Positions 23,941 through 32,094 of a DNA stretch of 64,000 nucleotides are shown in pieces. The notes beneath the pieces are model-generated. The model searched no databases and was not told the origin of the DNA. It saw only the letters and a list, made by a program, of their open reading frames with translations. This DNA is from Candidatus Flexicrinis affinis. Its GTDB lineage: Bacteria; Chloroflexota; Anaerolineae; Aggregatilineales; Phototrophicaceae. Position 1 is the stretch's first letter. The number at the start of each line of letters is the position of its first letter. A program made the position numbers and the translations under genes. The stretch is from assembly GCA_016716525.1 (NCBI GenBank), contig JADJWE010000010.1, positions 248,001 through 312,000 on the forward strand, written 5' to 3'.

Positions 23941-25695
23941 ATGACGGCACGTGCCGCGCCACGCACCGTAAAGGCGCTGGATGCGACCGGTCGCATCGGC
24001 GGGTACTTGGCGGTGTGGGGAAACGCCGATCAGCGCGACCTGCACGACGAGTACTTCACCCCGGCGACCGACTTTGGATTGGACTGGTACGAGACCCGTC
24101 CGGTGCTGTACCAGCACGCGCTGGACGACGCGGTGAAGACGGCCGCGCTCGGCGTGATCGACACACTGCGCAAAGACGAGGTTGGCCTGTGGGCCGAGGC
24201 GCAGCTCGACAAGCGCAACCGATATGTGCAGGCTGTCCTCGACCTGATCGCCCGCGGGGCGCTGAGCTGGAGCAGCGGCAGCATGCCGCATCTGGTGAAG
24301 ACCGCGCCCGACGGCGGCATCGAACGGTGGGTGATCGTCGAAGGCAGCCTGACCCCCACCCCGGCCGAACCCCGGCTGACGGACGTCCGCACGCTGAAAG
24401 CGGCAATCAACGCCCTGAACTTACCGGAAATTGGAGGACTCATGAACGACATGACCGATTATCGCCCGACCGAAGCAATCCCTCACACGCCGAAGCGCCT
24501 GCCGTCCGCCGTGGACGAGGCGGTCAAGACCGGCCACGTCGAGGTCGGCAGCCCGTACGACACGCTCGACGCGTTCGACCTGCTGCACGGGTGCCTGCTG
24601 CTGGCAGGGACACGCACCGGCAAGGGCGTCAGCGAACGTTACGCCAACGCGCTGGCCGCGAAGGTGCGCCGCGCGGGGTGGTCGGCGCGCAAGAGCGACG
24701 AACTGAGCTACACCGCCCAGTCCGACTACGGCGCGGAGTGGGTGCCGGCGCTGTGGAGCGCGCAGTTGTGGGCGAAGGCACGGCAGGAGAACGTCGTGCT
24801 GCCGTTGTTCCGGCAGTTGGAGATGCCGAGCAACCCGTTCTACGTGCCGGCCGAAGGCGTCGACCCGAAGGTGGTGTACGTGCCGGAGACGCGCCACGAG
24901 GCGCAGTTGGCGCTCAACGCCGCCAGCCCCGCCATTCCGTCGGACAAGATCGGCACGGCGAAGGTCGAACTTACGGCGCAGAAGCTGGCGCTGCGGGTGG
25001 GCTTCAGCGCCGAACTGGTCGAGGACGCCGTGCTGCCGGTGCTGGGGATCTACCGCGAGCAGGCCGTGCGCGCGATCCTCGACAGCATCGACAACGTGCT
25101 GCTCAACGGCGACACGACGACCGGCGGCGGCAACTTGAACGACAGCGACGGCCTGCTCGACGATACCGAGGCGTTTCTGGCGTTCGACGGCCTGCGTCAT
25201 CTGCCGCTCGTGACCAACACGGCCAACGCGGTCGACTTTGCCAGCGCGCCGACCCTCGCCAAAATGCGCTCGGTGCGCTTCAAGATGGCCGCGCGTTACA
25301 GCGCCAAACCGACCGACCTCGCATGGATTGTCGATTCGAACACGTACGCCGCCCTGCTGGCGCTTCCGGAGTTCCTGACGATGGACAAGGCCGGCGTGCA
25401 TGCCACGGCGCTGACCGGACAGCTCGGCTTCATCGACGGGATTCCGGTGCTGGTGTCGGCCGAGATGCCGCTCACGCTGGCGACCGGACTGGTCGAGTTC
25501 GCCGGGGCGAACGACAAGGGCACGGCGGTGCTGGTATACCGCCCGGGCTGGCTGATCGGGACGCGCCGGCGCGTGGCGGTGAGCGTGGACTATCTGCCGT
25601 ACTACGACGCCTATCAGATGACGGCGACGGTGCGGCTGGCGTTCGCGCGCTACGACGACGACGTGGCGGCGGCGGGGTACAACATCACGGTTTAG
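23941..25695 (+). CDS. Fused HK97-type prohead protease and major capsid protein
   Basis: A 584-residue fusion. Residues 1-155 resemble S78 prohead proteases: GGYLAVWGNADQRDLHDEYF, the histidine in PVLYQHALDD and serine in GALSWSSGSMP. After a linker, residues 260-584 look like an HK97-fold capsid subunit: FRQLEMPSNPFYVPA, KLALRVGFSAELVEDAV, ILDSIDNVLLNGD, WIVDSNTYAALLAL and the terminal TVRLAFARYDDDVAAAGYNI. In phages the protease trims the shell during maturation. The ATG follows GAGGAGGGATCTAT. No other phage gene touches it; the nearest is 2.8 kb away. Confidence 0.87.
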   Translation: MTARAAPRTVKALDATGRIGGYLAVWGNADQRDLHDEYFTPATDFGLDWYETRPVLYQHALDDAVKTAALGVIDTLRKDEVGLWAEAQLDKRNRYVQAVLDLIARGALSWSSGSMPHLVKTAPDGGIERWVIVEGSLTPTPAEPRLTDVRTLKAAINALNLPEIGGLMNDMTDYRPTEAIPHTPKRLPSAVDEAVKTGHVEVGSPYDTLDAFDLLHGCLLLAGTRTGKGVSERYANALAAKVRRAGWSARKSDELSYTAQSDYGAEWVPALWSAQLWAKARQENVVLPLFRQLEMPSNPFYVPAEGVDPKVVYVPETRHEAQLALNAASPAIPSDKIGTAKVELTAQKLALRVGFSAELVEDAVLPVLGIYREQAVRAILDSIDNVLLNGDTTTGGGNLNDSDGLLDDTEAFLAFDGLRHLPLVTNTANAVDFASAPTLAKMRSVRFKMAARYSAKPTDLAWIVDSNTYAALLALPEFLTMDKAGVHATALTGQLGFIDGIPVLVSAEMPLTLATGLVEFAGANDKGTAVLVYRPGWLIGTRRRVAVSVDYLPYYDAYQMTATVRLAFARYDDDVAAAGYNITV

Positions 25696-26066
25696 CGACA
25701 GTTGACAGGAATCAGGAGTCAGTTGTCAGTGTAAGGGCGGTAGACCGCACCCTCTGGCCCGAAAAGCCAACCTCACCCCCCCGGCCCCCTCTCCCGAGGA
25801 GAGGGGGAGAACGCCAAGTGCAGAATCCTGCCGCCGGACGCGATGTATCGCGTCCCTACCACACTGCCACACTGCGTCGATTTACGGCACAGGCAGCAGA
25901 TCCCCTCTCCCCGTTTGCGAGGGAGAGGGGTAAGGGGAGAGGGGCTAGGGGTGAGGTCTCGCCGGGCGACCCGCCGGGTCGCCCCTACGCGCGGAGTTCT
26001 CGTTGGCGGCGCAAATTCTCGCACCCACTACGCCCTGAACACTGAAACCTGACTCCTGACTCCTTC
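25696..26066. repeat. Mosaic repeat block after capsid gene
   Basis: Starts with CAGGAGTCAGTTGTCAG (about 25714), then CCTCACCCCCC...GGAGAGGG, GGACGCGATGTATCGCGTCC (about 25838), inverted GGGGTGAGG, the GGGCGACCCGCCGGGTCGCCC palindrome (about 25964), and ends CCTGACTCCTGACTCC. No gene is seen. Confidence 0.85.
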
Positions 26067-27722
26067 CTATCGGGCCAGCGTAATGCTGAAGCGATAGATC
26101 AGGCCGGCCTCGTCGCCGGCGCCGGACATCGCGGCGCTCTCGAACACGTCGGTGATCTCGGCCGGGATTTCCGCGAAGCCCTCTAGCGCAGGTACGTTGA
26201 TGAAGCCGATGAACTGCGCGCCCGGCAGCAGTACCGACTCAAGGAAGTGTTGGTACGCCGGGGTATCGAACAGCGAATCGCCGTCCGGCGACAGCGCGAA
26301 CTCGGCGGCGGACGTGCTGCCGACGATCATCAGCGAGTCGTTGTGCGCAATGGCGAAGTCGTAGGCCGGGTCTCGGGCGGCAAGCGGGTTGAACTCGGCC
26401 TCCAGCAGCGGATCGGTCAGCGGCGACAGGTCGAGCAGCGCGCCCGCGCTGTCACGCACCGTAGTAATCGTGACGGGCAGTTCGGCTTTCTCGAGCGCGC
26501 CCGAGAACGCTTGCAGATAGCGCGGGCCGGCCGCGCCGTCGGCGGTGAGCAGGCCGAGCGACGGGGCGAACCGCAGCGACGAGCGGACCGGCAGAATGCT
26601 GGCGAACAGCGCGAAGTCGCCGTCGAGCAGGTTGATGACATCGTCGTCGATGTCGAGGCCGAGCGCGGCGGTCAATCCGAGGTTCGCCGCCGCCTTGAGC
26701 GTATCGCCGAGGCGGTCGCTGCGGACGGGCAGGTCACGCAAGCCGCGTTCGAAGCCGGGCATGTCGGACGCGAACGCGCCAAATCCGTTGAGCGACTCGA
26801 ACATCTGATTGATTGCCCCGCCGAGGTCACGGCTGTGCAGCACGAACTGCGTGTTGGCGGGCAGGTTCGCCATGAATGCCGGATCGACCGCCGGGCCGGA
26901 GTACAACGCGCTGGACAGGCCGTACTCCTCAAGGCCGGACAAGTCGCCGTAGGTGAAGGCGAAGTCGAGCAGCAGATCGCGGCCGCCGCGGTTGACGCCA
27001 GCCACGGCGATCGAACCCAGCGCGTCAAGGTATGCGGCTGGCAGTTCGAAATCGCTCCCGTTCATCTCTGCCGCTTGGGTGAATACCGCGCCGACGTCGA
27101 CATAGGCGGCGAAGTCGTAGGCGGATTCGGACAGGCGGGCGATGACATCCGTGAAGGCCGGCGCGTCGGCGAGCGAGGCGTAGTCGCCGCTGAGCACGGA
27201 CTGGATGTAGCCGGCATCGGGCGTGACGATCAGCAGGTCGTTTTTGAGGGCGGCGAATACGGCGTTCTCGACCGAGTACAGGGTCCAGTCGCCGCGCTGT
27301 TCGGTGACAACCATCTCCAGCTCGGCCAACGCCGGTTCGAGCGCCACGCGGTCGCGGACGCCAAAGAGGAAGGCGGCCTGCGCGTCCATGTCGGTGAGTT
27401 CGTCGAGGTTAGCGGTCGCGGCGGTCGTGCCGACACCGATCCACGAGGCGGCGTCGATCAGCGGCTCGGCATCGGGGCCGAGGCTGTCGATGAGAGCCTC
27501 GCGCACGTCGGCCTCGGCGCCGAAGTCCTCAAAGCGCGAGAGCAAGGCGGTGGTCTGTTCCAAGTAGCCGGGGTCGAGGCGGATGGCCGCGAACAGCGAC
27601 GCATCGGCGGGGAGGTAATTGGCGCCATCGAGGATCGGGATAGCGGCGTCCGATCCGGTCTGCGCAGCGGCCGGAAGCACGATCACGGCCACCAGCAGGA
27701 ATACAGCGATCAGGCGGTGCAT
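26067..27722 (-). CDS. Secreted DUF3352-like protein
   Basis: A 551-residue exported protein with signal peptide LIAVFLLVAVIVLPAAAQ. The body matches DUF3352-type proteins: LPADASLFAAIRLDPGYLEQT near the start, repeated alpha/beta units, and HNDSLMIVGSTSAAEFALS near the end. Function is unknown. The ATG at 27722 has a GGAGGACC ribosome site. It lies antisense between two phage-type genes. Confidence 0.8.
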   Translation of the reverse strand: MHRLIAVFLLVAVIVLPAAAQTGSDAAIPILDGANYLPADASLFAAIRLDPGYLEQTTALLSRFEDFGAEADVREALIDSLGPDAEPLIDAASWIGVGTTAATANLDELTDMDAQAAFLFGVRDRVALEPALAELEMVVTEQRGDWTLYSVENAVFAALKNDLLIVTPDAGYIQSVLSGDYASLADAPAFTDVIARLSESAYDFAAYVDVGAVFTQAAEMNGSDFELPAAYLDALGSIAVAGVNRGGRDLLLDFAFTYGDLSGLEEYGLSSALYSGPAVDPAFMANLPANTQFVLHSRDLGGAINQMFESLNGFGAFASDMPGFERGLRDLPVRSDRLGDTLKAAANLGLTAALGLDIDDDVINLLDGDFALFASILPVRSSLRFAPSLGLLTADGAAGPRYLQAFSGALEKAELPVTITTVRDSAGALLDLSPLTDPLLEAEFNPLAARDPAYDFAIAHNDSLMIVGSTSAAEFALSPDGDSLFDTPAYQHFLESVLLPGAQFIGFINVPALEGFAEIPAEITDVFESAAMSGAGDEAGLIYRFSITLAR

Positions 27723-27829
27723 GAGAGGTCCTCCAAGTAACGGGTTATGACTCCATCATACGCCGAAAGCATGAGCCGGGTTGTCGACTCCGGCCCGACT
27801 TTACCGGACTTTTACATGCTTTTTACGAG

Positions 27830-28034
27830 TCATCAGGGATCAGGAGTCAGTTGTCAGGAGTCAGGGGAAAGATAGTGCGCATTACGTCACTAACCTCCCC
27901 CGGCCGGGAAGAAACCTCACCCCCGGCCCCTCTCCCAAGGAGAGGGGAGAAATGCCCGGGTGAACCGTTCGAAGCCTTGCGGGACGGGCAGCGGAAGTCG
28001 TTGCTGCCGCGGCCTGACGACTGACTTCTGACAA
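27830..28034. repeat. Mosaic repeat block
   Basis: Contains GGAGTCAGTTGTCAGGAGTC (about 27850), CCTCACCCCCGGCCCCTC with its inverted partner, and CTGACGACTGACTTCTGAC at the right end. No gene is seen between 27723 and 28034. Confidence 0.8.
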
Positions 28035-28391
28035 CTACAAGGCAATCTCCCGGCCTTCGTACACGAGGGTGAGCGTGCCGTAGCTTAGGGTGGCGGCGAA
28101 GTGCGCGGTAAGCAAATTCGCATCGCGGCGGTGGCTGCCGGCGCCGGGGGCGAACTCGATCAGCTCGGCGATGGGGAGCAGTTCGTCGAAGGCGGCGTGG
28201 GCGTAGGTCTTCCAGCGCAGCTCGCGGCAGTCGGTGAAGCGCAGGCGGAACGGGATAGGTGGAGCAGGCGGCGCGATGTACTCGCATACGAACACCAGCT
28301 CTCGCCCCCACTGGTTCATCTCGAGATCGGTAATGAACATGTCGCCGGCAGGGTCGAGTTGCATCGCTTCCGCGAGCTGAATTCGGCTCAT
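28035..28391 (-). CDS. Hypothetical protein
   Basis: A 118-residue protein, MSRIQLAEAMQLDPAGDMF then ITDLEMNQWGRELVFVCEYI, predicted mostly beta with an RFTDCRELRWKTY segment. The family is not recognised. It is divergent from the connector gene with 58 bases between starts, so the two may share a promoter region (CATTATAGC near 28424). Confidence 0.62.
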   Translation of the reverse strand: MSRIQLAEAMQLDPAGDMFITDLEMNQWGRELVFVCEYIAPPAPPIPFRLRFTDCRELRWKTYAHAAFDELLPIAELIEFAPGAGSHRRDANLLTAHFAATLSYGTLTLVYEGREIAL

Positions 28392-28449
28392 CCGCTGGCT
28401 CCCCGCGCCACCAAAGTCGGCACATTATAGCACTTCAAAGGAGCAGACG

Positions 28450-29218
28450 ATGCAAGACACACGCTGGCTGACGCCGGACGCACTCATCCGGCGGCTTGGC
28501 CTAGAAAACGTGACGTTGAGCGAGACCGACAGCGCGCGCATCGAGACGGCGCTGCGAGCCGCTCAAGCGGAAATCGAAACGCTGACAGGGCGGCGCTACG
28601 TGCCGCTGATGAAGACCGATCATCCATTGGGCCCGCCCCGGCGATACAGCCCTTGCGCTGCGCGACGATCTGCTCGAATTGACATCCGTGCGCGCTGCGG
28701 ACGGCGTCGAGTACGCCGTCGCCGATGTCGGTTGGCACGGGGGACTGCTGTGCCTGCCCGACGGCGTGCAGTTCCCCGGCGGGCCGGTCGAGATCGGCGG
28801 GCTGTGGGCGTACCATCCCGCGCCGGATCAGGCCTTTCGCGAGACGGGCGCGGTGCTCGCTTCCTCCGCAGACAGCGCGGCAGTGACGATCACCCTCGAC
28901 GACGCGGACGGCACCGATGCGTGGGGCGACACGCCGCGCGTGCGGGTCGGCCACATCCTCCGGCTTGGCGACGAACTGCTGCGCGTGACAGCCATCGCCG
29001 GCGACACGCTGACCGTCCGCCGCAGCGAGAACGGCACCACCGCCGCCAATCACGCATCCGATACGCCCGTTCTGCGCTTCGTGCCGGCCTATCAGGCCAA
29101 AGCTCTCGCCCTCAGGCTGGCAAGCTGGCTGTACCGCGAAAGCGACGGCGAACACGGCCGCGCGTGGCCGGCAGGCATCGACCGCGGTCTGGCGCATCTG
29201 CGCCGCGTGACGGTGTAG
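28450..29218 (+). pseudogene. Phage head-tail connector-like gene with frameshift
   Basis: The first frame reads MQDTRWLTPDALIRRLGLEN, then ARIETALRAAQAEIETLTGRRYVPLM, the opening of gp6-type connector proteins. Near 28615-28632 the frame shifts by one base; the second frame continues WARPGDTALALRDDLLELTSV to ALALRLASWLYRESDGEHGR and stops at 29216-29218. Together about 255 residues. A single extra C in CATCCATTGG would explain the break. An AAAGGAG ribosome site precedes the ATG. The C-terminal part is longer than a plain connector and may be an added domain. It could be a real pseudogene, a sequencing error or, less likely, programmed. Confidence 0.6.
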
Positions 29219-29225
29219 CACAACC

Positions 29226-29345
29226 GCCACAAAGGGTTTACACCCCTTGACCCCTTCTCTGCAAACGAGGCCGCACGCGGCCTCGTTTGCGGGAACGGGA
29301 GTCCAGAGGGCGTAAGCCTTCTGGCGGGGTTTGGGGCAGGGCCCC
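29226..29345 (-). repeat. Five-hairpin intergenic repeat, copy D (inverted)
   Basis: The reverse complement of the copy A-C flanks, with central hairpin 29261-29290 whose + strand bases equal those of copy C although the flanks are inverted, so core and flank orientations differ. It lies between the connector and tail-completion genes. Confidence 0.88.
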
Positions 29346-29369
29346 ATGTAGTTAGGACAAGGAGGACGT

Positions 29370-29819
29370 ATGACGGCATTTGAGGACGCGCTGGAGGCGT
29401 TGGCGAGCTTGGACGTGGCCGGCGTGGCGCACAGGTTCGGGATGGAGGCGCTGCCGGGGCCGGTCGATCCGGCGCTGCTGCCGGCGTTGATGATTCAGTT
29501 GGCCGACCCACGTGACCGGTTGTTTCCGCACTCGTCGGGCGGGTTCGACGTGCTGCCGTTCGAAGGCGGGCCGGCGCGTTACAGCGTGTCGGTGCGGCAT
29601 CACCTGTTGGTGGCGGTGTCGGGTGCGGCGGCCAATCCGCAGCCCAAGCTGGCGCAGATGATCGACGCGTATTTCGCGGCGCTGGAGGCCGACCCGATGC
29701 TGGGCGGAGCGCTGGCGCTGCCGGCGCGTGTGCAGGTCGAGATCGGCGAGGTGCGGCAGGGTGCTGGGCGGTTCGTCGGCGCGGTGTTTCGCCACGTGTG
29801 GGCGTTGGAGGTCGAATGA
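29370..29819 (+). CDS. Phage tail completion/terminator-like protein
   Basis: A 149-residue protein with a GGAGG ribosome site. The segment DAYFAALEADPMLGGALALPARV followed by IGEVRQGAGRFVGAVFRHVWALEVE is in the style of siphovirus tail terminator or completion proteins, and position between connector and tail-hub genes agrees. The match is by pattern, not by a catalytic motif. Its stop overlaps the next gene's ATG (ATGA), so they are translationally coupled. Confidence 0.55.
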   Translation: MTAFEDALEALASLDVAGVAHRFGMEALPGPVDPALLPALMIQLADPRDRLFPHSSGGFDVLPFEGGPARYSVSVRHHLLVAVSGAAANPQPKLAQMIDAYFAALEADPMLGGALALPARVQVEIGEVRQGAGRFVGAVFRHVWALEVE

Positions 29820-31192
29820 GTGTGCAGGTGACGTTGAGTGACGGGATCATCAGCCGCGAGGTCACGGCGCAGGTGCGCGCGCTGCGCTGGCGAATCGGGA
29901 TGCGTGCTCCGTACGACGTGGTCGCTCCGCCGGCCGAGTGCGAGGTCGTGCTGCGCAACGCCGACGGGAGCGCCAGCCCGGCGCTGGACGAGGACGGACT
30001 GCTCGACCCGGGCACGGAGGTGAGCATCACACGGTTGACGGAGCTCGGGACGCAGGGGTTCTTCGCCGGGCGGATCATCGCGGTCGTGCCGGATACGGGC
30101 GGGCGTGGACGGCGGCAAACACGGCTGATCGTACGCAGCGGCGATTCGTGGCTGGACGACGTGCGGGTGCGCGTGCCGGTGATGGCGAACGTGCGCAGCG
30201 ACGTGCTGTTGGACGCCGTGCTGGACGTGCCGCCGCTGGATCAGTTGACGCGCTCGCTGGACACCGGCACGCAATCCTTCGCCTACGCTGGCGATCAGTG
30301 GGGCGGCGGACTCCGCGCGGGGAACGCGGTGCGGCAGATCGTCGAGGCGGAGCGCGGACGGTTCTATGCCACGCGCGGCGGCGTCATGCGGTTTCTGGCG
30401 CGCGATGCGCTGGCGAGCAGCCCGACGCCGGACGCGACGTTCGACCGGATGGCGGAGAAAATGGAACTTCTGCACGGCGCAGACGTCATAAACAGCGTGC
30501 GTGTCCACGTGCGCCCGCGCGCGCTCGGGGCGGCAGGCTCGACGCTGTGGACGCTGGCGAGCGCGCAGAAGGTGCGCGCTGGCGGATCGCTGCGGCTGGT
30601 TGTGCCGATGCGCGACGCGCAGGGACGGCAGGCGGGCGCGACCAGCGTCATCACGCCGGTGCCGGTGACCGATTACAGCGCCAACACCGCGCCGGACGGC
30701 AGCGGCACGGACGTCACGGCCTCGCTCAGCGTCACCGTGCTGTCGCTGGAAGGCAGCGCGGCCAAGCTCAAGTTCACCAACGCCAGCGGATCGCCGATCT
30801 ACGTGCTGCCGGGGGCGACCCTGCGCGGGACTCCGCTGCTGGGCGGTCAGCCGGCGGTGATCGAAGCGACGGACGACACCAGCGCGGCACGTTACGGCCC
30901 GCGTCTGCTGGAGATCGACGCGGCGCTGATCGACACCCTCGACGACGCCGACCAGACGGCAGCGCTCGAACTGGCGAGGCGCGCGGAGCCACAGTCGAAC
31001 GTGCGCACGCTGACGCTGAGCGAACGGGTGCGCTATGACGACGCGCTGGCGCTCACGCTGTTCGACGCAGTCCGCGTGATCGACACGCACTGCGGCGTCG
31101 ATGGCGTGTACTGGATCGTAGGCGAAGCGCATGAGGTCACGCAGGGCGGCGCGCGGCATACTGTGGCGTGGACGCTGGAGCCTGTGGGCTAG
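29816..31192 (+). CDS. Phage tail hub/minor tail-like protein
   Basis: A 458-residue beta-rich protein. EVSITRLTELGTQGFFAGRI resembles the first barrel of phage tail hub proteins. FYATRGGVMRFLARDALASS and DVINSVRVHVRPRAL follow, then a beta-sandwich insertion (about 260-360) with VLPGATLRGTPLLGGQP, and a C-terminal ALTLFDAVRVIDTHCGVDG. The fit is to baseplate/tail-hub proteins such as XkdQ or gp27-like families; the exact class is uncertain. It is coupled to the upstream gene by ATGA. No tape-measure gene is nearby. Confidence 0.62.
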   Translation: MSVQVTLSDGIISREVTAQVRALRWRIGMRAPYDVVAPPAECEVVLRNADGSASPALDEDGLLDPGTEVSITRLTELGTQGFFAGRIIAVVPDTGGRGRRQTRLIVRSGDSWLDDVRVRVPVMANVRSDVLLDAVLDVPPLDQLTRSLDTGTQSFAYAGDQWGGGLRAGNAVRQIVEAERGRFYATRGGVMRFLARDALASSPTPDATFDRMAEKMELLHGADVINSVRVHVRPRALGAAGSTLWTLASAQKVRAGGSLRLVVPMRDAQGRQAGATSVITPVPVTDYSANTAPDGSGTDVTASLSVTVLSLEGSAAKLKFTNASGSPIYVLPGATLRGTPLLGGQPAVIEATDDTSAARYGPRLLEIDAALIDTLDDADQTAALELARRAEPQSNVRTLTLSERVRYDDALALTLFDAVRVIDTHCGVDGVYWIVGEAHEVTQGGARHTVAWTLEPVG

Positions 31193-31228
31193 CGTGTTTC
31201 AAGACTGAAACACCTAACGAAGATTTAA

Positions 31229-31277
31229 CACAAATGTGCGAATCTGTTGTTGGAAATTTGCACATTTGTGCTACAAT
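31229..31277 (+). promoter_or_regulatory. Promoter with inverted-repeat operator
   Basis: TTGGAA (31250-31255), a 16-base spacer and TACAAT (31272-31277) form a sigma-70-like promoter. An 11-base perfect inverted repeat, CACAAATGTGC (31229-31239) and GCACATTTGTG (31260-31270), has its right arm inside the spacer, a classic place for a repressor. It precedes the ankyrin gene. Confidence 0.6.
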
Positions 31278-31315
31278 TACGGGCGTAATCAGCGTGGATC
31301 ACCGAGGGGGACGGT

Positions 31316-31882
31316 ATGGCAGAACAGAACGATCCACTGCGCCAGTATATGATCGCCGCGCATTTCAACCTCGATGGCGTCAAAGCCGGGCTGAAAGACC
31401 ATCCGGAATGGCTGACCGTCGAATACGACTGGGGGCCGGAAGGCGGCCTAGAGACGCCGCTGGGCGCAGCGGCCCATGTGGGTAACCGGCGCATCGCGGA
31501 GTATTTGCTGGGGCTGGGCGCACCGCTCACCCCCGCCGCCGCCGCGATGCTCGGCATGACGGGCGCGCTCGAAGCGTTCATTGACACGGATCCGGCCAAC
31601 GCCAACGCACGCGGCGCGCACGGGATCCCCATACTGGGACACGCCGCCATGAGCGGGCGCGTCGACGTCTGCGATCTATTGATGGCCAACGGCTGTGACG
31701 GCGCCGGGGTAACGCTCGGCCTGCTGAACGCGGCCACGGATGGAGACCTCGACATGGCGCGCTGGATGCTCGAACACGGCGCCGATGCCACCAAGACGAA
31801 CTATCAGGGTAAGACGGCGCTCGAGCTGGCCCAAGCCAGCGGCAACGCCGACCTCGCAGCCCTCATTGAGCAGCACCTCTAA
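31316..31882 (+). CDS. Ankyrin-repeat protein
   Basis: A 188-residue protein with about four ankyrin repeats: ETPLGAAAHVGNRRIAEYLLGLGA, IPILGHAAMSGRVDVCDLLMANG, LLNAATDGDLDMARWMLEHGA and KTALELAQASGNADLAALIEQ. It has no signal peptide. Ankyrin repeats bind other proteins; the partner is unknown. A GAGGGGGA ribosome site precedes the ATG. It has its own promoter/operator, so it is probably not co-transcribed with the tail genes. Confidence 0.88.
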   Translation: MAEQNDPLRQYMIAAHFNLDGVKAGLKDHPEWLTVEYDWGPEGGLETPLGAAAHVGNRRIAEYLLGLGAPLTPAAAAMLGMTGALEAFIDTDPANANARGAHGIPILGHAAMSGRVDVCDLLMANGCDGAGVTLGLLNAATDGDLDMARWMLEHGADATKTNYQGKTALELAQASGNADLAALIEQHL

Positions 31883-31946
31883 TTCAACCTGCACGGCCAA
31901 GCAACAGTCATCTAAAAGCCTCAATCGAACTCACGTCGACGCCGAG

Positions 31947-31980
31947 CGCCGCACCCTCACCGGGGCGGCGTTTTGCTTTT
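31947..31980 (+). terminator. Probable terminator after ankyrin gene
   Basis: CGCCGC (31947-31952) pairs with GCGGCG (31965-31970), followed by TTTTGCTTTT. Confidence 0.6.
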
Positions 31981-32094
31981 GAGGAGTCAGGAATCAGGAG
32001 TCAGTTGTCAGTTGACAGGGCGATGTGCCGAGCGCGTTGACTTGTCACGCGGCGCTCAGGGTTCCGCACTCCAACTGGCGCTATACTTGTCGCC

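Noticed and set aside
26247..27740. Plus-strand frame opposite the DUF3352 gene
   Set aside because: Shadow frame without start signal or family match.
28610..28635. Programmed ribosomal frameshift in the connector gene
   Set aside because: No slippery heptamer or downstream pseudoknot is evident; a simple indel is sufficient.
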